A stretch of DNA of 64,000 bases from Cytobacillus pseudoceanisediminis. Lineage in GTDB: Bacteria; Bacillota; Bacilli; Bacillales; Cytobacillaceae. Positions 35,424-44,811 of the stretch are shown piece by piece. Position numbers and translations under genes: made by a program. Under the pieces are notes generated by a model. The model made no database searches. It was not told the origin of the DNA and worked only from the letters and a program-made list of their open reading frames with translations. The stretch spans positions 1,426,001 through 1,490,000 of the forward strand of contig NZ_CP097349.1 in the NCBI RefSeq assembly GCF_023516215.1. The letters are read 5' to 3'. Every line of letters begins with the position of its first letter. Position 1 is the first letter of the stretch.

Positions 35424-36176
35424 ATGAAAGCTGTCCTATACATCGGCCATGGCACACGTTCTAAAAAAGGCGCTGCCGAAGCATCTCTTTTTATCAGGAG
35501 TGTCATGAAAAAGGTAGACGCTCCTATACAAAAGCTTTGTTTCCTTGAATTAACAGAGCCAGACATTGAGGCTGGATTTGAATACTGTGTCCATGAGGGC
35601 GCGGAAGAAATTGTGATTGTGCCTCTATTTTTGCTGGCTGCGGGTCATATTAAGCAGGATATCCCTGAAGCGGTTGCCCCTTTAATAAAAAAGCATCCGG
35701 CCATAACTGTAAGGATGGCGGATCCGTTTGGAGTCCGGGACAGCATTCTTGACGCAATTGCAGAACTTGCGGCAGATGAAGCACAGCCAATCCGTTCTAA
35801 TGATTCGCTTTTAATTGTAGGGAGAGGAAGCAGTGACCCTTCAATTCTTAAATCCTTTGACTCAATCAAAAGGGGAATCAGCCAGCGGCTTGGTATAAGG
35901 AATGTGCAAGTCTGCTATTTGGCAGCTGCTGCGCCGTCCTTCAAGGATGGACTTGATTCCATTTGCAATGAGGCCAGAGGGAGGATCATCGTCATTCCTT
36001 ATCTATTATTCTCGGGGCTTTTATTAAGTGAGGTAGTAAGAGAGGTCAATAAGAAAATAAAAGCAGGATCCTCTGTGAACCTTACTGATACTTTAGGAAA
36101 ACATGTGGCCATCCAGAATCTAGTCGCTGAAAAAGCGAATGGAGAGGTGAATGTGAATGCAGCCGTTATTCATTAA
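35424..36176 (+). CDS. sirB: Sirohydrochlorin ferrochelatase SirB
   Basis: 250 aa, two CbiX-like halves. It inserts iron into sirohydrochlorin. YIGHGTRSKKG carries the N-terminal metal-binding histidine; VPLFLLAAGHIKQDIP has the second. The C-terminal half has VGRGSSDPS and VIPYLLFSGLLL. AAAGGAGGC ribosome-binding site. The end overlaps sirC by 20 nt. Confidence 0.92.
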   Translation: MKAVLYIGHGTRSKKGAAEASLFIRSVMKKVDAPIQKLCFLELTEPDIEAGFEYCVHEGAEEIVIVPLFLLAAGHIKQDIPEAVAPLIKKHPAITVRMADPFGVRDSILDAIAELAADEAQPIRSNDSLLIVGRGSSDPSILKSFDSIKRGISQRLGIRNVQVCYLAAAAPSFKDGLDSICNEARGRIIVIPYLLFSGLLLSEVVREVNKKIKAGSSVNLTDTLGKHVAIQNLVAEKANGEVNVNAAVIH

Positions 36177-36765
36177 TTTAACCAACAAGAAGATCGTTAT
36201 TGCAGGCGGCGGCAGAATTGCCTTTCGAAAAGCGAAAACACTTGATGGAGAACGGGCCAATATCACTTTTGTTGCTCCTGATTTTACCGACGATATCATT
36301 TGTCTTGCCCATCAAAGAGGGTATGAGCTCATTCAGCGGGAGGCGCATCCTGAAGATTTTAAAGATGCTTTTTTATCGATTCTGGCCACAAATATTCGTG
36401 AAACCAACCAGCAGCTGGCGAGGTCGCTTGATTTATATCAGCTTGTCTGTGTTGTCGATGAAGCAGGAGAAGGAAATGCAATCTTTCCGGCAGCTGTAAG
36501 GCGCGGTCCGCTGCAAATCGCAGTCACCTCGAATGGCGCAAGCCCCAAGCTGACCCGGATGCTAAAAAAACAGCTGGATGAACAATTTGATGAAAGCTGG
36601 ACGGGATATTCAGAATTTCTGGCAAAATGCCGTGAACATATTAAAAAACTTTCTATTCATTCAGCTGAGAAAAATGAGCTTCTCGCCGAATTGCTGGATG
36701 ACCGCTATCGCCTGTCGGAGGATGAGCGGGAAAGTAAATGGGCATATCTGTCCTCATTAAAATAA
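36157..36765 (+). CDS. sirC: Precorrin-2 dehydrogenase SirC
   Basis: 202 aa. NAD-dependent oxidation of precorrin-2 to sirohydrochlorin. The N-terminal Rossmann motif is IVIAGGGRIAFRKAK. AIFPAAVRRGPLQIAVTSNGASPKL is the conserved siroheme-synthase middle/dimerisation segment. The ATG at 36157 is preceded by GGAGAGGTG inside sirB, so the two are translationally coupled. Confidence 0.93.
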   Translation: MQPLFINLTNKKIVIAGGGRIAFRKAKTLDGERANITFVAPDFTDDIICLAHQRGYELIQREAHPEDFKDAFLSILATNIRETNQQLARSLDLYQLVCVVDEAGEGNAIFPAAVRRGPLQIAVTSNGASPKLTRMLKKQLDEQFDESWTGYSEFLAKCREHIKKLSIHSAEKNELLAELLDDRYRLSEDERESKWAYLSSLK

Positions 36766-36775
36766 TCAACTCCTC

Positions 36776-36803
36776 AACCGTGTCCTGACACACGGTTTTT
36801 TTA
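36776..36803 (+). terminator. Rho-independent terminator after sirC
   Basis: AACCGTGT-CCTGAC-ACACGGTT with a T7 tail. Confidence 0.92.
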
Positions 36804-36812
36804 TTTTGTTTT

Positions 36813-36820
36813 ATTGTGCA
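36813..36820 (+). promoter_or_regulatory. Half-site of the candidate CdaR operator
   Basis: ATTGTGCA, about 50 bp before the cdaR start, repeats one arm of the full palindrome at 37966-37989. Confidence 0.35.
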
Positions 36821-36870
36821 AATCTACTATGGTACATTGATAGTAACGAAGCAGGAAGGCGGCGGGGAAT

Positions 36871-37969
36871 GTGCATTTTTTATCTTATGAACTCGCTCAG
36901 GGAATAGTGGAGCGGACTATGAAAATTCTGAAAAAAACATAAATGTTATGAATGAAGAAGGGGTTATTATCGGTTCTGGTGAAAAGGAAAGGATCAATCA
37001 GGTTCATGATGGAGCTCTGCTGGTCCTAAAAAAGGGGAAAGTGTGGAGATTGATGAAAGAAGTGCCGCCGAGCTTAAGGGGGCCAAGCCTGGAATCAATC
37101 TGCCGATCCGTTTTCATAATCAAATTATTGGTGTTGTCGGTATAACGGGGGAACCTGAGCAAATCAGGAATTTCGCAGAGCTTGTTAAAATGGCAGCAGA
37201 ACTGGTTTTGGAGCAATCGTTTCTTTTGGAGAGAGTACAATGGAAGCAGCGGCTCCAAAGTGAGATAGTGAACCTCCTTATTTCTGAAGAACCATTGAAT
37301 GAAGCGTGGTTAGAAGAGAGGGCCGGCTTCCTGGGATATGACCTGAAAATCCCGAGAACCGTGATTGTGCTCAAGCTGCACGAAGACCTTGGAACCATGA
37401 ATCAAAAGCTGATCACTGACATCCTTTTTGAATTGGGAAAACAGGATTTAACAGGGGTTACGTTCAATAATGAAATTGTCATATTGAAAGCAGGGGAGCC
37501 CACGGAACAAATCGCTGCTTTAAAGAGGATCGCCGGCCTTTCAAAGAGGAAGGCGGCAGTTGCTATTGGAAACACATCGGAGAACATAAGCGGATTGAAG
37601 TCCTCCTATCGGCATGCGCAGCAGCTGACTGTCCTTGGTCCAAAGATTCATCGTGACGCCGATTATTACAGTTATGAAACGTACTGGCTGGATATTAAGC
37701 TATCCATGCTCGCCCAAAAGGAAGAACATACATTTTCTTTCTATGACCGGCTCCTTGCTCAGGATAAAAAAGGGGAACTGGCACATACGCTTGATGTTTT
37801 CATAAAAGAAGGAGGCGATCTTGGCAAAATAGCGGATCACTTATTTATCCACCGCAACACCCTGAGATACCGTCTGGATAAGATAACAGAACTTACGGGA
37901 AAAGACCCGCGTAATGTAAAGATGCTATTCGAACTTTATGTGGCAAAATTAGTAAACGACTTAAATTAA
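36871..37969 (+). CDS. cdaR: CdaR/SdaR-family sugar-diacid regulator (two apparent frameshifts)
   Basis: About 366 aa after correction. N-terminal diacid-recognition domain (HFLSYELAQGIVERTMKILK; PIRFHNQIIGVVGITGEP), a GGDEF-like middle, and a C-terminal PucR-type helix-turn-helix (LGKIADHLFIHRNTLRYRLDKI). Breaks: the A7 run 36931-36937 needs one more A (KKNINVMNEEG), and 37034-37040 (G4 then A3) one more base (KGKSVEIDERS). The start is GTG 36871 behind GGCGGCGGGG. It activates the neighbouring gntP-glxK genes in other bacteria in response to glycerate, glucarate or galactarate. Confidence 0.88.
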
Positions 37970-37989
37970 TTGTGCGATTGCACAATTAA
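37966..37989 (+). promoter_or_regulatory. Candidate CdaR operator (palindrome)
   Basis: TTAATTGTGC-GATT-GCACAATTAA, a perfect dyad spanning the cdaR stop codon, about 100 bp upstream of gntP. A half-site lies before cdaR itself. Confidence 0.55.
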
Positions 37990-38039
37990 TAGAGAAATCT
38001 ATCCGTTTTTTTCATCATCATTCACGATGTAATAGAAAA

Positions 38040-38115
38040 GGCAAACGCTTACAATAGATTTATAAGCTAATCATCATGGGAGGGCTAAATGTGGATGTAA
38101 CTGTAAGCGCTTTAG
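38040..38115 (+). promoter_or_regulatory. Two candidate CcpA cre sites at gntP
   Basis: On the minus strand, TGTAAGCGTTTGCC (38053-38040); on the plus strand, TGTAAGCGCTTTAG (38102-38115) just inside the gene. Each is close to TGWAANCGNTNWCA, so carbon catabolite repression of glycerate uptake is likely. Confidence 0.5.
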
Positions 38116-39358
38116 GAGCAATAACTGCCTTAGTCATTGCCATACTATTAATCTTGAAAAAGTTCCGCCTGCTTATGGAATGGTTGCAGGTGCTTTAATA
38201 GGCGGTTTAGTCGGCGGAGCAGATATTGCAAGCACTGTTAATTTAATGATGGAAGGAGCAAAAGGCATCATACCGGCGGTGCTCAGAATCCTGGCTGCGG
38301 GTATATTGGCAGGAGTACTGATAGAATCTGGCGCAGCTTCCTCGATTGCCGAAACAATAGTTAAAAAATTGGGAGAAACCCGAGCGCTGCTAGCCTTAGC
38401 AGTGGCAACAATGATCCTGACAACGGTCGGTGTATTTGTTGATGTGGCAGTCATTACCGTATCACCTATTGCCTTAGCTATCGCGAAACGGGCAAAACTT
38501 TCCAAAACAGCCATTTTGCTGGCGATGATTGGTGGAGGGAAAGCAGGGAACATCATGTCACCCAACCCAAATGCCATTGCAGCTTCAGACGCATTCGGTG
38601 TTCCGCTTACTTCGGTTATGGCTGCTGGAATCATCCCGGCCATATTCGGACTTGCTGTTACGTATTTCATTGCAAAGAAACTTGTAAATAAGGGTTCAGC
38701 TATCTCAGATGGGGAAGTGGAAGTGAACAGTAATACAAAGCTTCCATTATTTATCACTGCCATGATTGCGCCGCTGGTTACGATTGTTTTGTTGGCGCTT
38801 CGCCCATTATTTGATATCAATATTGATCCGATGGTGGCACTTCCAGCCGGGGGAATTATCGGAGCCATTGCGATGAAGAAGACAAGAAAAATCAATGAGT
38901 ATGCTATTTCAGGTTTAAACAAGATGTCAGGCGTTGCCATTATGCTTCTTGGAACAGGAACCCTGGCTGGAATCATAGCAAACTCAAGCTTAAAAGATGT
39001 GATCATTAATGGATTAACCTCTTCAGGTCTTCCAGCCTATCTGCTGGCGCCTGTCTCTGGTATTTTCATGTCAGCTGCTACAGCATCCACAACTGCAGGT
39101 ACAGCAGTGGCAAGCGGTGTGTTTGGCAGTACCATTTTAGGATTGGGAGTATCAGCGCTTGCAGGCGCTGCCATGATCCATGCAGGTGCAACCGTACTGG
39201 ATCATTTGCCGCACGGAAGCTTTTTCCACGCAACGGCAGGAAGTGTCAATATGGATATTAAAGAACGCCTGAAGCTGATGCCATATGAATCGCTTATCGG
39301 TTTAACTCTTGCAGTCATTTCTACACTTATATTTGGAGTCTTTAAGCTTTTTGGCTAA
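38091..39358 (+). CDS. gntP: GntP-family gluconate/glycerate permease (apparent frameshift)
   Basis: About 422 aa. Start GTG 38091 behind GGGAGGGC; one extra A in the A5 run 38157-38161 joins the first membrane helix (LGAITALVIAILLILKK) to VPPAYGMVAGALIGGLVGG and the rest. Typical GntP features: GGGKAGNIMSPNPNAIA, a dozen membrane segments and HAGATVLDHLPHGSFFH near the C terminus. Genetic linkage to cdaR and glycerate kinase points to D-glycerate as substrate, though gluconate-like acids cannot be excluded. Confidence 0.9.
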
Positions 39359-39379
39359 TAGAAAGGGAGAGGATCAAAT

Positions 39380-40519
39380 ATGAAAATCGTGATTGCCCCG
39401 GATTCATTTAAGGAAAGTTTATCGGCACTTGAGGCTGCGAATGCCATTGAAAGAGGTTTTAAATTCATATTTCCCGAAGCTGATTATAAAAAAATGCCGA
39501 TGGCTGACGGCGGAGAAGGAACAGTCCAATCGCTTGTTGATGCAACGGAAGGTTCGATCATAGAGCGAACTGTTACAGGACCTCTCGGGGAACCTGTTAA
39601 AGCATTCTTTGGATTAATGGGGGATGGAAAGACAGCAGTCATTGAAATGGCAGCTGCGTCAGGCTTGCATTTGGTTCCTTCAGAAAAACGGAACCCCTTA
39701 ATTACTTCAACCAGGGGAACAGGAGAGTTAATCACAGCTGCATTGGACTTAGGAGTTCAGCACATTATTATTGGAATTGGCGGTAGTGCTACCAATGATG
39801 CAGGAGCTGGAATGATTCAAGCCTTAGGCGGTAAACTCCTTGACAAAACCGGCAGTGAAATCGGACAAGGCGGAGGGTCGCTTGTGCAGCTGGAAGCAAT
39901 AGACATGTCAGGCCTTGATTCAAGGATCCGAGATGTCCATTTCAAAGTGGCCTGTGACGTTGATAACCCTTTAACCGGTCCAAGAGGTGCCTCGGCTATC
40001 TTTGGCCCTCAAAAAGGAGCGACACCTGAGATGGTCGAGCTGCTGGATCAGAATTTAGGGCATTTCGCAGATGTGGTCGAAAACACCCTCGGCAAATCAT
40101 TTCGCCATATTGAGGGAGCAGGCGCTGCCGGAGGAATAGGCGGAAGTTTGCTTGCCCTTTTAAATGCAGACTTAAAAAAAGGGATTGAAATCGTCCTTCA
40201 TGCCGTAGACTTTGAAAATGAGGTAAAGGATGCGGACCTTGTCATTACTGGAGAAGGAAAAATTGACAGCCAAACCATATATGGAAAAACGCCAATCGGT
40301 GTGGCTAGAGCGGCAAAGAAACATGGGATACCGGTAATCGGTCTTGCAGGTTCTTTATCTGACGACAGCGATATTGTTCATGAACACGGAATCGATGCTC
40401 TATTCAGCATTGTTCCAGGTGTTGTAACCCTTCCTGAAGCTTTGGAAAAGGCAGCAATATATATGGAAAGAACAGCGAGAAACATAGCTGCCAGTATGAA
40501 AATGAATGGGTCATTATAA
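39380..40519 (+). CDS. glxK: Glycerate kinase (GlxK/GarK family)
   Basis: 379 aa. Phosphorylates D-glycerate (usually to 2-phosphoglycerate in this family), feeding lower glycolysis. Family motifs: IAPDSFKESLSALEAA, MADGGEGTVQSLVDA, IGIGGSATNDAGAGM and ITGEGKIDSQT. It is 21 nt after gntP with AAAGGGAGAGG and closes the operon before a terminator. Confidence 0.94.
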   Translation: MKIVIAPDSFKESLSALEAANAIERGFKFIFPEADYKKMPMADGGEGTVQSLVDATEGSIIERTVTGPLGEPVKAFFGLMGDGKTAVIEMAAASGLHLVPSEKRNPLITSTRGTGELITAALDLGVQHIIIGIGGSATNDAGAGMIQALGGKLLDKTGSEIGQGGGSLVQLEAIDMSGLDSRIRDVHFKVACDVDNPLTGPRGASAIFGPQKGATPEMVELLDQNLGHFADVVENTLGKSFRHIEGAGAAGGIGGSLLALLNADLKKGIEIVLHAVDFENEVKDADLVITGEGKIDSQTIYGKTPIGVARAAKKHGIPVIGLAGSLSDDSDIVHEHGIDALFSIVPGVVTLPEALEKAAIYMERTARNIAASMKMNGSL

Positions 40520-40521
40520 TG

Positions 40522-40550
40522 AGAGGCTGCGAAATGCAGCTTCTTTTTTA
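40522..40550 (+). terminator. Rho-independent terminator after glxK
   Basis: AGGCTGC-GAAAT-GCAGCtT followed by T6. Confidence 0.88.
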
Positions 40551-40645
40551 TAGCCTTAATTCGAGTAGTCAGATTTAGCAAAAAGAGGCTTATTCTTCGC
40601 AAATATCGAATATGTTAAAGGATTACATAAATGGAGGCCAATCAT

Positions 40646-41623
40646 ATGAAAGCAATTGCAGTCACACAATACGGTAGTCCGGACGTACTAATTTACACAG
40701 AAATGGAAATTCCAAAAATAAAGCGGGATCAAGTATTGATTAAAGTGGAAAATGCAAGCGTCAATTTTGCGGATGTGAAAGCGAGAATTGGGCAGGGAGG
40801 AACTGGCCGATTTCCGTTTATTCCCGGCCTTGATGCAGCAGGGGTAGTAGTGGAAATAGGGAGTGAAATTACAAAATTCAAAATTGGAGATCGCGTCGCA
40901 GCGTTCCCTTCTGAAGGATCTTATGGTGAGTACGCTGCAGCTGAAGAAAACCTGACGTTTGCAGTGCCGGATGAAGTAGCGTTGGATAAGGCTGCAGCAT
41001 CCCTGACTGTTTCTTTCTTATCTTATAAATTGCTTGCAGATATTGCAAGAATCCAAAATGGGGAAACCGTTCTGGTTCATTCAGCAGCAGGTGGGGTAGG
41101 CACTACTGCAATCCAAATGGCAAAGATATTAGGAGCAGATCTGGTTATCGGAACTGTTGGCAATGAAACGAAAGTGCCTGCTGCTGTGGAAGCAGGTTCA
41201 GATCATGTCATTGTATACGAAGAGATTGATTTTGCAAAAAGGGTAATTGAAATAACCGGTGGAAAAGGTGCGGATATTATCCTGGATTCCCTTGCCGGCA
41301 GCATAACGCAGAAAAGTTTCAGTTGTCTGGCTGAATATGGCCGACTTATCCAATTCGGCAATTCGAGCGGCAAACCAGGGATCATAAACACGAATGACCT
41401 GCATAAGAGCTGCCGTTCTGCCTTGGGCTACAGCCTCGGGACAACAAGAAAGAAGCGTCCGGAATCACTCAGGGAAACAGCACAAAAAGTCATGCAGTTT
41501 TTAAAAGAAGAGAGACTGAATATTAGAATTGGGAACAGGTTTCCTTTGGAAGAAGCAGCTGAAGCCCATAAACTGATCGAAAGCCGAATGAGTACCGGAA
41601 AAATATTGTTGGATATACAATAA
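40646..41623 (+). CDS. Zinc-free medium-chain alcohol dehydrogenase, quinone oxidoreductase type
   Basis: About 325 aa. MDR-family NADPH:quinone or enone reductase. The GroES-like N-terminal domain lacks the catalytic zinc cysteines. AAGGVGTTAIQMAK is the NADPH-binding glycine motif, and FIPGLDAAGVVVEIG is typical of the family. The start is ATG 40646, 8 nt after GGAGG; the ATG at 40631 overlaps that ribosome-binding site. Physiological substrate unknown. It converges with the DUF1646 gene. Confidence 0.88.
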   Translation: MKAIAVTQYGSPDVLIYTEMEIPKIKRDQVLIKVENASVNFADVKARIGQGGTGRFPFIPGLDAAGVVVEIGSEITKFKIGDRVAAFPSEGSYGEYAAAEENLTFAVPDEVALDKAAASLTVSFLSYKLLADIARIQNGETVLVHSAAGGVGTTAIQMAKILGADLVIGTVGNETKVPAAVEAGSDHVIVYEEIDFAKRVIEITGGKGADIILDSLAGSITQKSFSCLAEYGRLIQFGNSSGKPGIINTNDLHKSCRSALGYSLGTTRKKRPESLRETAQKVMQFLKEERLNIRIGNRFPLEEAAEAHKLIESRMSTGKILLDIQ

Positions 41624-41648
41624 TAATATTATGTGAACAAGATTGAAA

Positions 41649-41688
41649 GGGAAATTGAAACGGGCCGCCAATCCCCTTTCAATTTCCC
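41649..41688. terminator. Bidirectional terminator
   Basis: GGGAAATTGAAA (41649-41660) pairs with TTTCAATTTCCC (41677-41688). The 3' arm overlaps the last codons of the converging DUF1646 gene. There is no long T tail, but the dyad is perfect. Confidence 0.65.
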
Positions 41689-42701
41689 GTGACCAATATA
41701 AGCACAAAATACCCAATCATCGTGACCAACCCAAAAGGAACACCAAATACTGCCCACTCTTTACTCGTAATCTGCAGTTTACCCGCAGCAATAATATTGG
41801 GAATATTGCCTGGAATAAGCATTCCTCCGCTGATCAGCAGTCCAAGGAGGATGGATTGAACCGTAAAATGGTCCATTGATGGGCTAATTTCAGCAGCTGC
41901 AAGTGTTGCATTATCCAGTACGGCAGAGATCATATTGATCCAATATAATAAAAGCGGATTTAAACCTATTAAAAAGTGATTGATTAACGGTTCAAACCCG
42001 GCCCCAAGCATTGTCAGGCCCATGACAAAGAAATATATTTTCAAAGCCCTGACAAAGATTTCTTCATAGTTTTCACTAGCAGGCTTTTTAGTAAAGGACG
42101 CTTTCCCTGAAATAGGCGGCTTAACAGCAAGTGCGGCCATAATTCCGAAAAATAGGAGGGCAACGGTAATTTGCGGTCCAACCAATTCCATCAAAAAGAA
42201 GAAGTCTTCTTTCATTTTACTGATTGCAATGGTGGAAAGCGGCTCGCCAATCGGCGTCAAGGCTGCACCCAGGCCAATCGAAAAACAGGCGAGTACGGTC
42301 AGCCTGATTTCAGAGCTTCTTTCCAGCCGAAGCGCACTGACGATTAATACAAGAACTAACGCAGCGATAATAGCTGTAATAACACTTGAAATTAACCCAA
42401 GAAAAATCACAGTCAAAGCTGCAAATAATCGAAAAGGCATAATCCGGCTTACGGATAGGATGCTTCTTTCCAAATTTGCCTGAAACCATTTAAACAGCAG
42501 ACCTGCAATAAAGACAGCAAGCGTAATTTTTACTGGTTCCTGTGCTGCTTTTACAAAAAGTCCGCTATTTAGAACTCCGCTTGCCAGTGCAGCTGAAAGC
42601 CCCATCACAAACAAAAACATCTCCAGATTTTTTTCCACGAACTCAGAAAGAAAAGGCATGACAAGAACAATAATGAAAATAACCACTAACAAATAAATCA
42701 T
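41679..42701 (-). CDS. DUF1646 membrane protein (ion-transporter superfamily)
   Basis: 340 aa with 10 or more hydrophobic segments. The GAALTPIGEPLSTIA motif and the second AVLDNATLAAAEISPSM segment, in inverted halves, recall the ArsB/NhaD ion-transporter superfamily, to which DUF1646 proteins belong. The transported ion is unknown; sodium/proton exchange is the usual guess. It is monocistronic on the minus strand with the start at 42701. Confidence 0.85.
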   Translation of the reverse strand: MIYLLVVIFIIVLVMPFLSEFVEKNLEMFLFVMGLSAALASGVLNSGLFVKAAQEPVKITLAVFIAGLLFKWFQANLERSILSVSRIMPFRLFAALTVIFLGLISSVITAIIAALVLVLIVSALRLERSSEIRLTVLACFSIGLGAALTPIGEPLSTIAISKMKEDFFFLMELVGPQITVALLFFGIMAALAVKPPISGKASFTKKPASENYEEIFVRALKIYFFVMGLTMLGAGFEPLINHFLIGLNPLLLYWINMISAVLDNATLAAAEISPSMDHFTVQSILLGLLISGGMLIPGNIPNIIAAGKLQITSKEWAVFGVPFGLVTMIGYFVLILVTGN

Positions 42702-42775
42702 AAATCCTGCTCCATTTGGTTATTTTCCAAGTTAAACACAAGGAATACTACATGCATATGCTGCGAATCGGACAA

Positions 42776-42966
42776 ACTTGCCAAAAGAAAAGCGGAAGCG
42801 CCTTGCCCACGAAGGAACGCAGTCTAAGAACGCCGCGTCCTGTGGCAACGTCTGCATGACCCCCATCCTCCCAAAAGCTGCCGCTTTTGGTCGTGCGATG
42901 ATTATGCTGACGAAGCCTTCCTTGTCCTGGGGGCATCACCTCGAGGGGGTAGGCTGCTTGCGCTAG
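42776..42966. repeat. Probable dispersed intergenic repeat element
   Basis: GC-richer than its surroundings and with imperfect inverted ends (AGCGGAAGCGCC...TTGCGCT). It contains internal hairpins, CCAAAAGC-TGCC-GCTTTTGG and GCGTCCTGTGGC. The AAAAGCGGAAGCGCCTTG start is a block I recognise from repeated intergenic elements of Bacillus-type genomes. An open frame across it (42778-42966) has no family or ribosome-binding site. Copy number cannot be checked from one window. Confidence 0.6.
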
Positions 42967-42988
42967 ACAGTTATCAAAGTACAAAAAT

Positions 42989-43019
42989 AAATCCCTGCAG
43001 GAGACCCGCAGGGATTTTC
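42989..43019. terminator. Hairpin terminator, probably for the minus-strand small gene
   Basis: AAATCCCTGC-AGGAGACC-CGCAGGGATTT, with A-rich 5' and T-rich 3' flanks. It can act on either strand and lies just past the stop at 43022. Confidence 0.8.
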
Positions 43020-43021
43020 AC

Positions 43022-43186
43022 TTAGTTATAGTCATTTAATACTGTTCCGGAAAGATCAAATTCAGGTTCGATGCTTTTTATGGTATTTGTGTCAGCAGGA
43101 GTTGTACCGGCAGGCTGTATTTCGTCAACAGCAGATGATACTAGAGGGGATAAACTGCGCTCTTTCTTTGCTTGATTGTCCAACAA
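43022..43186 (-). CDS. Predicted 54-aa protein of unknown function
   Basis: Open frame on the minus strand with AAAGGAG 9 nt before TTG at 43186, beginning LDNQAKKERSLSPLVSSA and ending DLSGTVLNDYN. Hydrophilic and rich in Ser/Thr/Asp, with no membrane segment. Ribosome-binding site, coherent composition and a terminator directly downstream support a real gene. I do not recognise the family. It is divergent from the MFS gene at 43432. Confidence 0.55.
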   Translation of the reverse strand: MLDNQAKKERSLSPLVSSAVDEIQPAGTTPADTNTIKSIEPEFDLSGTVLNDYN

Positions 43187-43431
43187 ATGAATCAACTCCT
43201 TTACAGTATTTGTTATTTACATTCCTATTTAATTGTTATATTCAAACATGTAATTTATGGAAGTTGTTTTAGTAAGGTATTTATATTTTATCCCAATAAA
43301 GAAAATATATTTACAAAGCAGCATTTATTATTTTTAGATTATTCTATCCTTTGAGCTTAATCTATTTGGTATGTTAAGATGTTATTTTATTAAAATTTTT
43401 GAACAGCTTGATACTAGAGAGGAAGTTCAGC

Positions 43432-44591
43432 TTGGATAAACGCATCTATTTATTAGCAATCATATCGTTTGTTGTTGGAATGGTGGAATTGATTATAGGC
43501 GGGCTGCTGGATCTTGTAGCATCAGATCTGGGTGTCAGTTTGGGCAGGCAGGTCTGTTAATTACTGTATTCTCGCTCGCCTTTGCCATCGCTGCGCCCGT
43601 CCTGCTTACGATTACGGTTAAAATGGAACGCAGCCGTTTAATGATGATATCATTGGCTGTATTTTTGGCCGGTAATATTGTTGCCGTACTTAGCCCCTTT
43701 TACAGTGTATTATTAATTGGCCGGGTTTTAGCGGCAGCAAGCGGCTCACTGCTTATCGCATTATGTATGACAATGGCTTCCTACATCGTCACAGAAGAAT
43801 ATCGTGCACGTGCCATCGGCATCGTCTTTATGGGAATCAGTGCATCCCTTGTGCTGGGTGTGCCCATTGGCTTGATGCTTGGAAATGTTTTTGGCTGGCG
43901 CGCTCCGTTTGTTCTCATATCTGCACTGACAGTCATATCAATGGCAGGCGTTCATTTCTTTATGGGCAAAGTTGCTCCAAAGCCCGCTGTTCCAATAGGC
44001 AACCAGCTTAAAACCCTGAAAAGCCGCAAAATCGCTCTAACACAGATAACATCGTTCCTGTTAATGACTGGCCATTTAACTTTTTACGGTTACCTTACTC
44101 CATTCCTGAAGATGAAAATGGAGCTTGACGGCAATTGGGTCAGCATTGTTTACCTGATTTTCGGAATTGCGGCTGTCATCGGAGGAGGAATCGGCGGCCT
44201 CCTGGCAGACCGTTTTGGTGCAAAATCTGTCATTTTGACGCTTCTTGCCATGTTTGGCATTACCCTTTTCTCATTGCCGTTTGCCGCTTTTTCTCTGCCC
44301 GTTTTCCTGATTACGGTAGTCATTTGGAGTATGCTCAGCTGGGCGGTCACACCGGCCATACACAGCTATTTAATTGAAGTGACACCCGAAACTTCTGATA
44401 TCCAGCAAACATTGAACAACTCCGCAGTTCATATGGGAATGGCATTCGGAAGCATGATCGGCGGCATCATGATCGAGACAACCTCAGTAGAATATAATGC
44501 GGCTGCAGGCAGTATTTTTATTATTATTGCTCTTGGCACTGCAGTTCTTTCCATGGCTAAAAAAGAGAGAAGGACTGCTGCAGCTGAATAG
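43432..44591 (+). CDS. MFS transporter, DHA1-type (apparent frameshift)
   Basis: About 386 aa after adding one G to the G3 run at 43542-43544 (VSLGQAGLLITVFSLAFA). Twelve-helix major facilitator with the family loop GRVLAAASGSLLIALC and the second-half LLADRFGAK. Resembles the AraJ/YtbD-type drug or sugar effluxers. The start is TTG 43432 behind AGAGGAAG. The substrate is not predictable. Confidence 0.85.
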
Positions 44592-44600
44592 ATATGAGTA

Positions 44601-44634
44601 AAATGCCAGCTTCTTGGAAGGCTGGCATTTCTAT
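44601..44634 (+). terminator. Rho-independent terminator after MFS gene
   Basis: AAATGCCAGC-N10-GCTGGCATTT. Confidence 0.88.
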
Positions 44635-44811
44635 TTGCGGAAAACTGACGAACTATTTCAATTATTTTAAAAATAATCTTTCGAAATATATTGATATATT
44701 TTCCTTTCATCCACTATAATCAAATTGTCAGATGGTAAAAGAAGATAGTTGAGGAGGAATTTGTAAATCATTTTTTTATAATAATAAATGATAGAAAAAG
44801 GGGTCCGTTTC

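Noticed and set aside
42778..42966. 62-aa open frame
   Set aside because: It lies entirely in the dispersed repeat element and has no ribosome-binding site or family.
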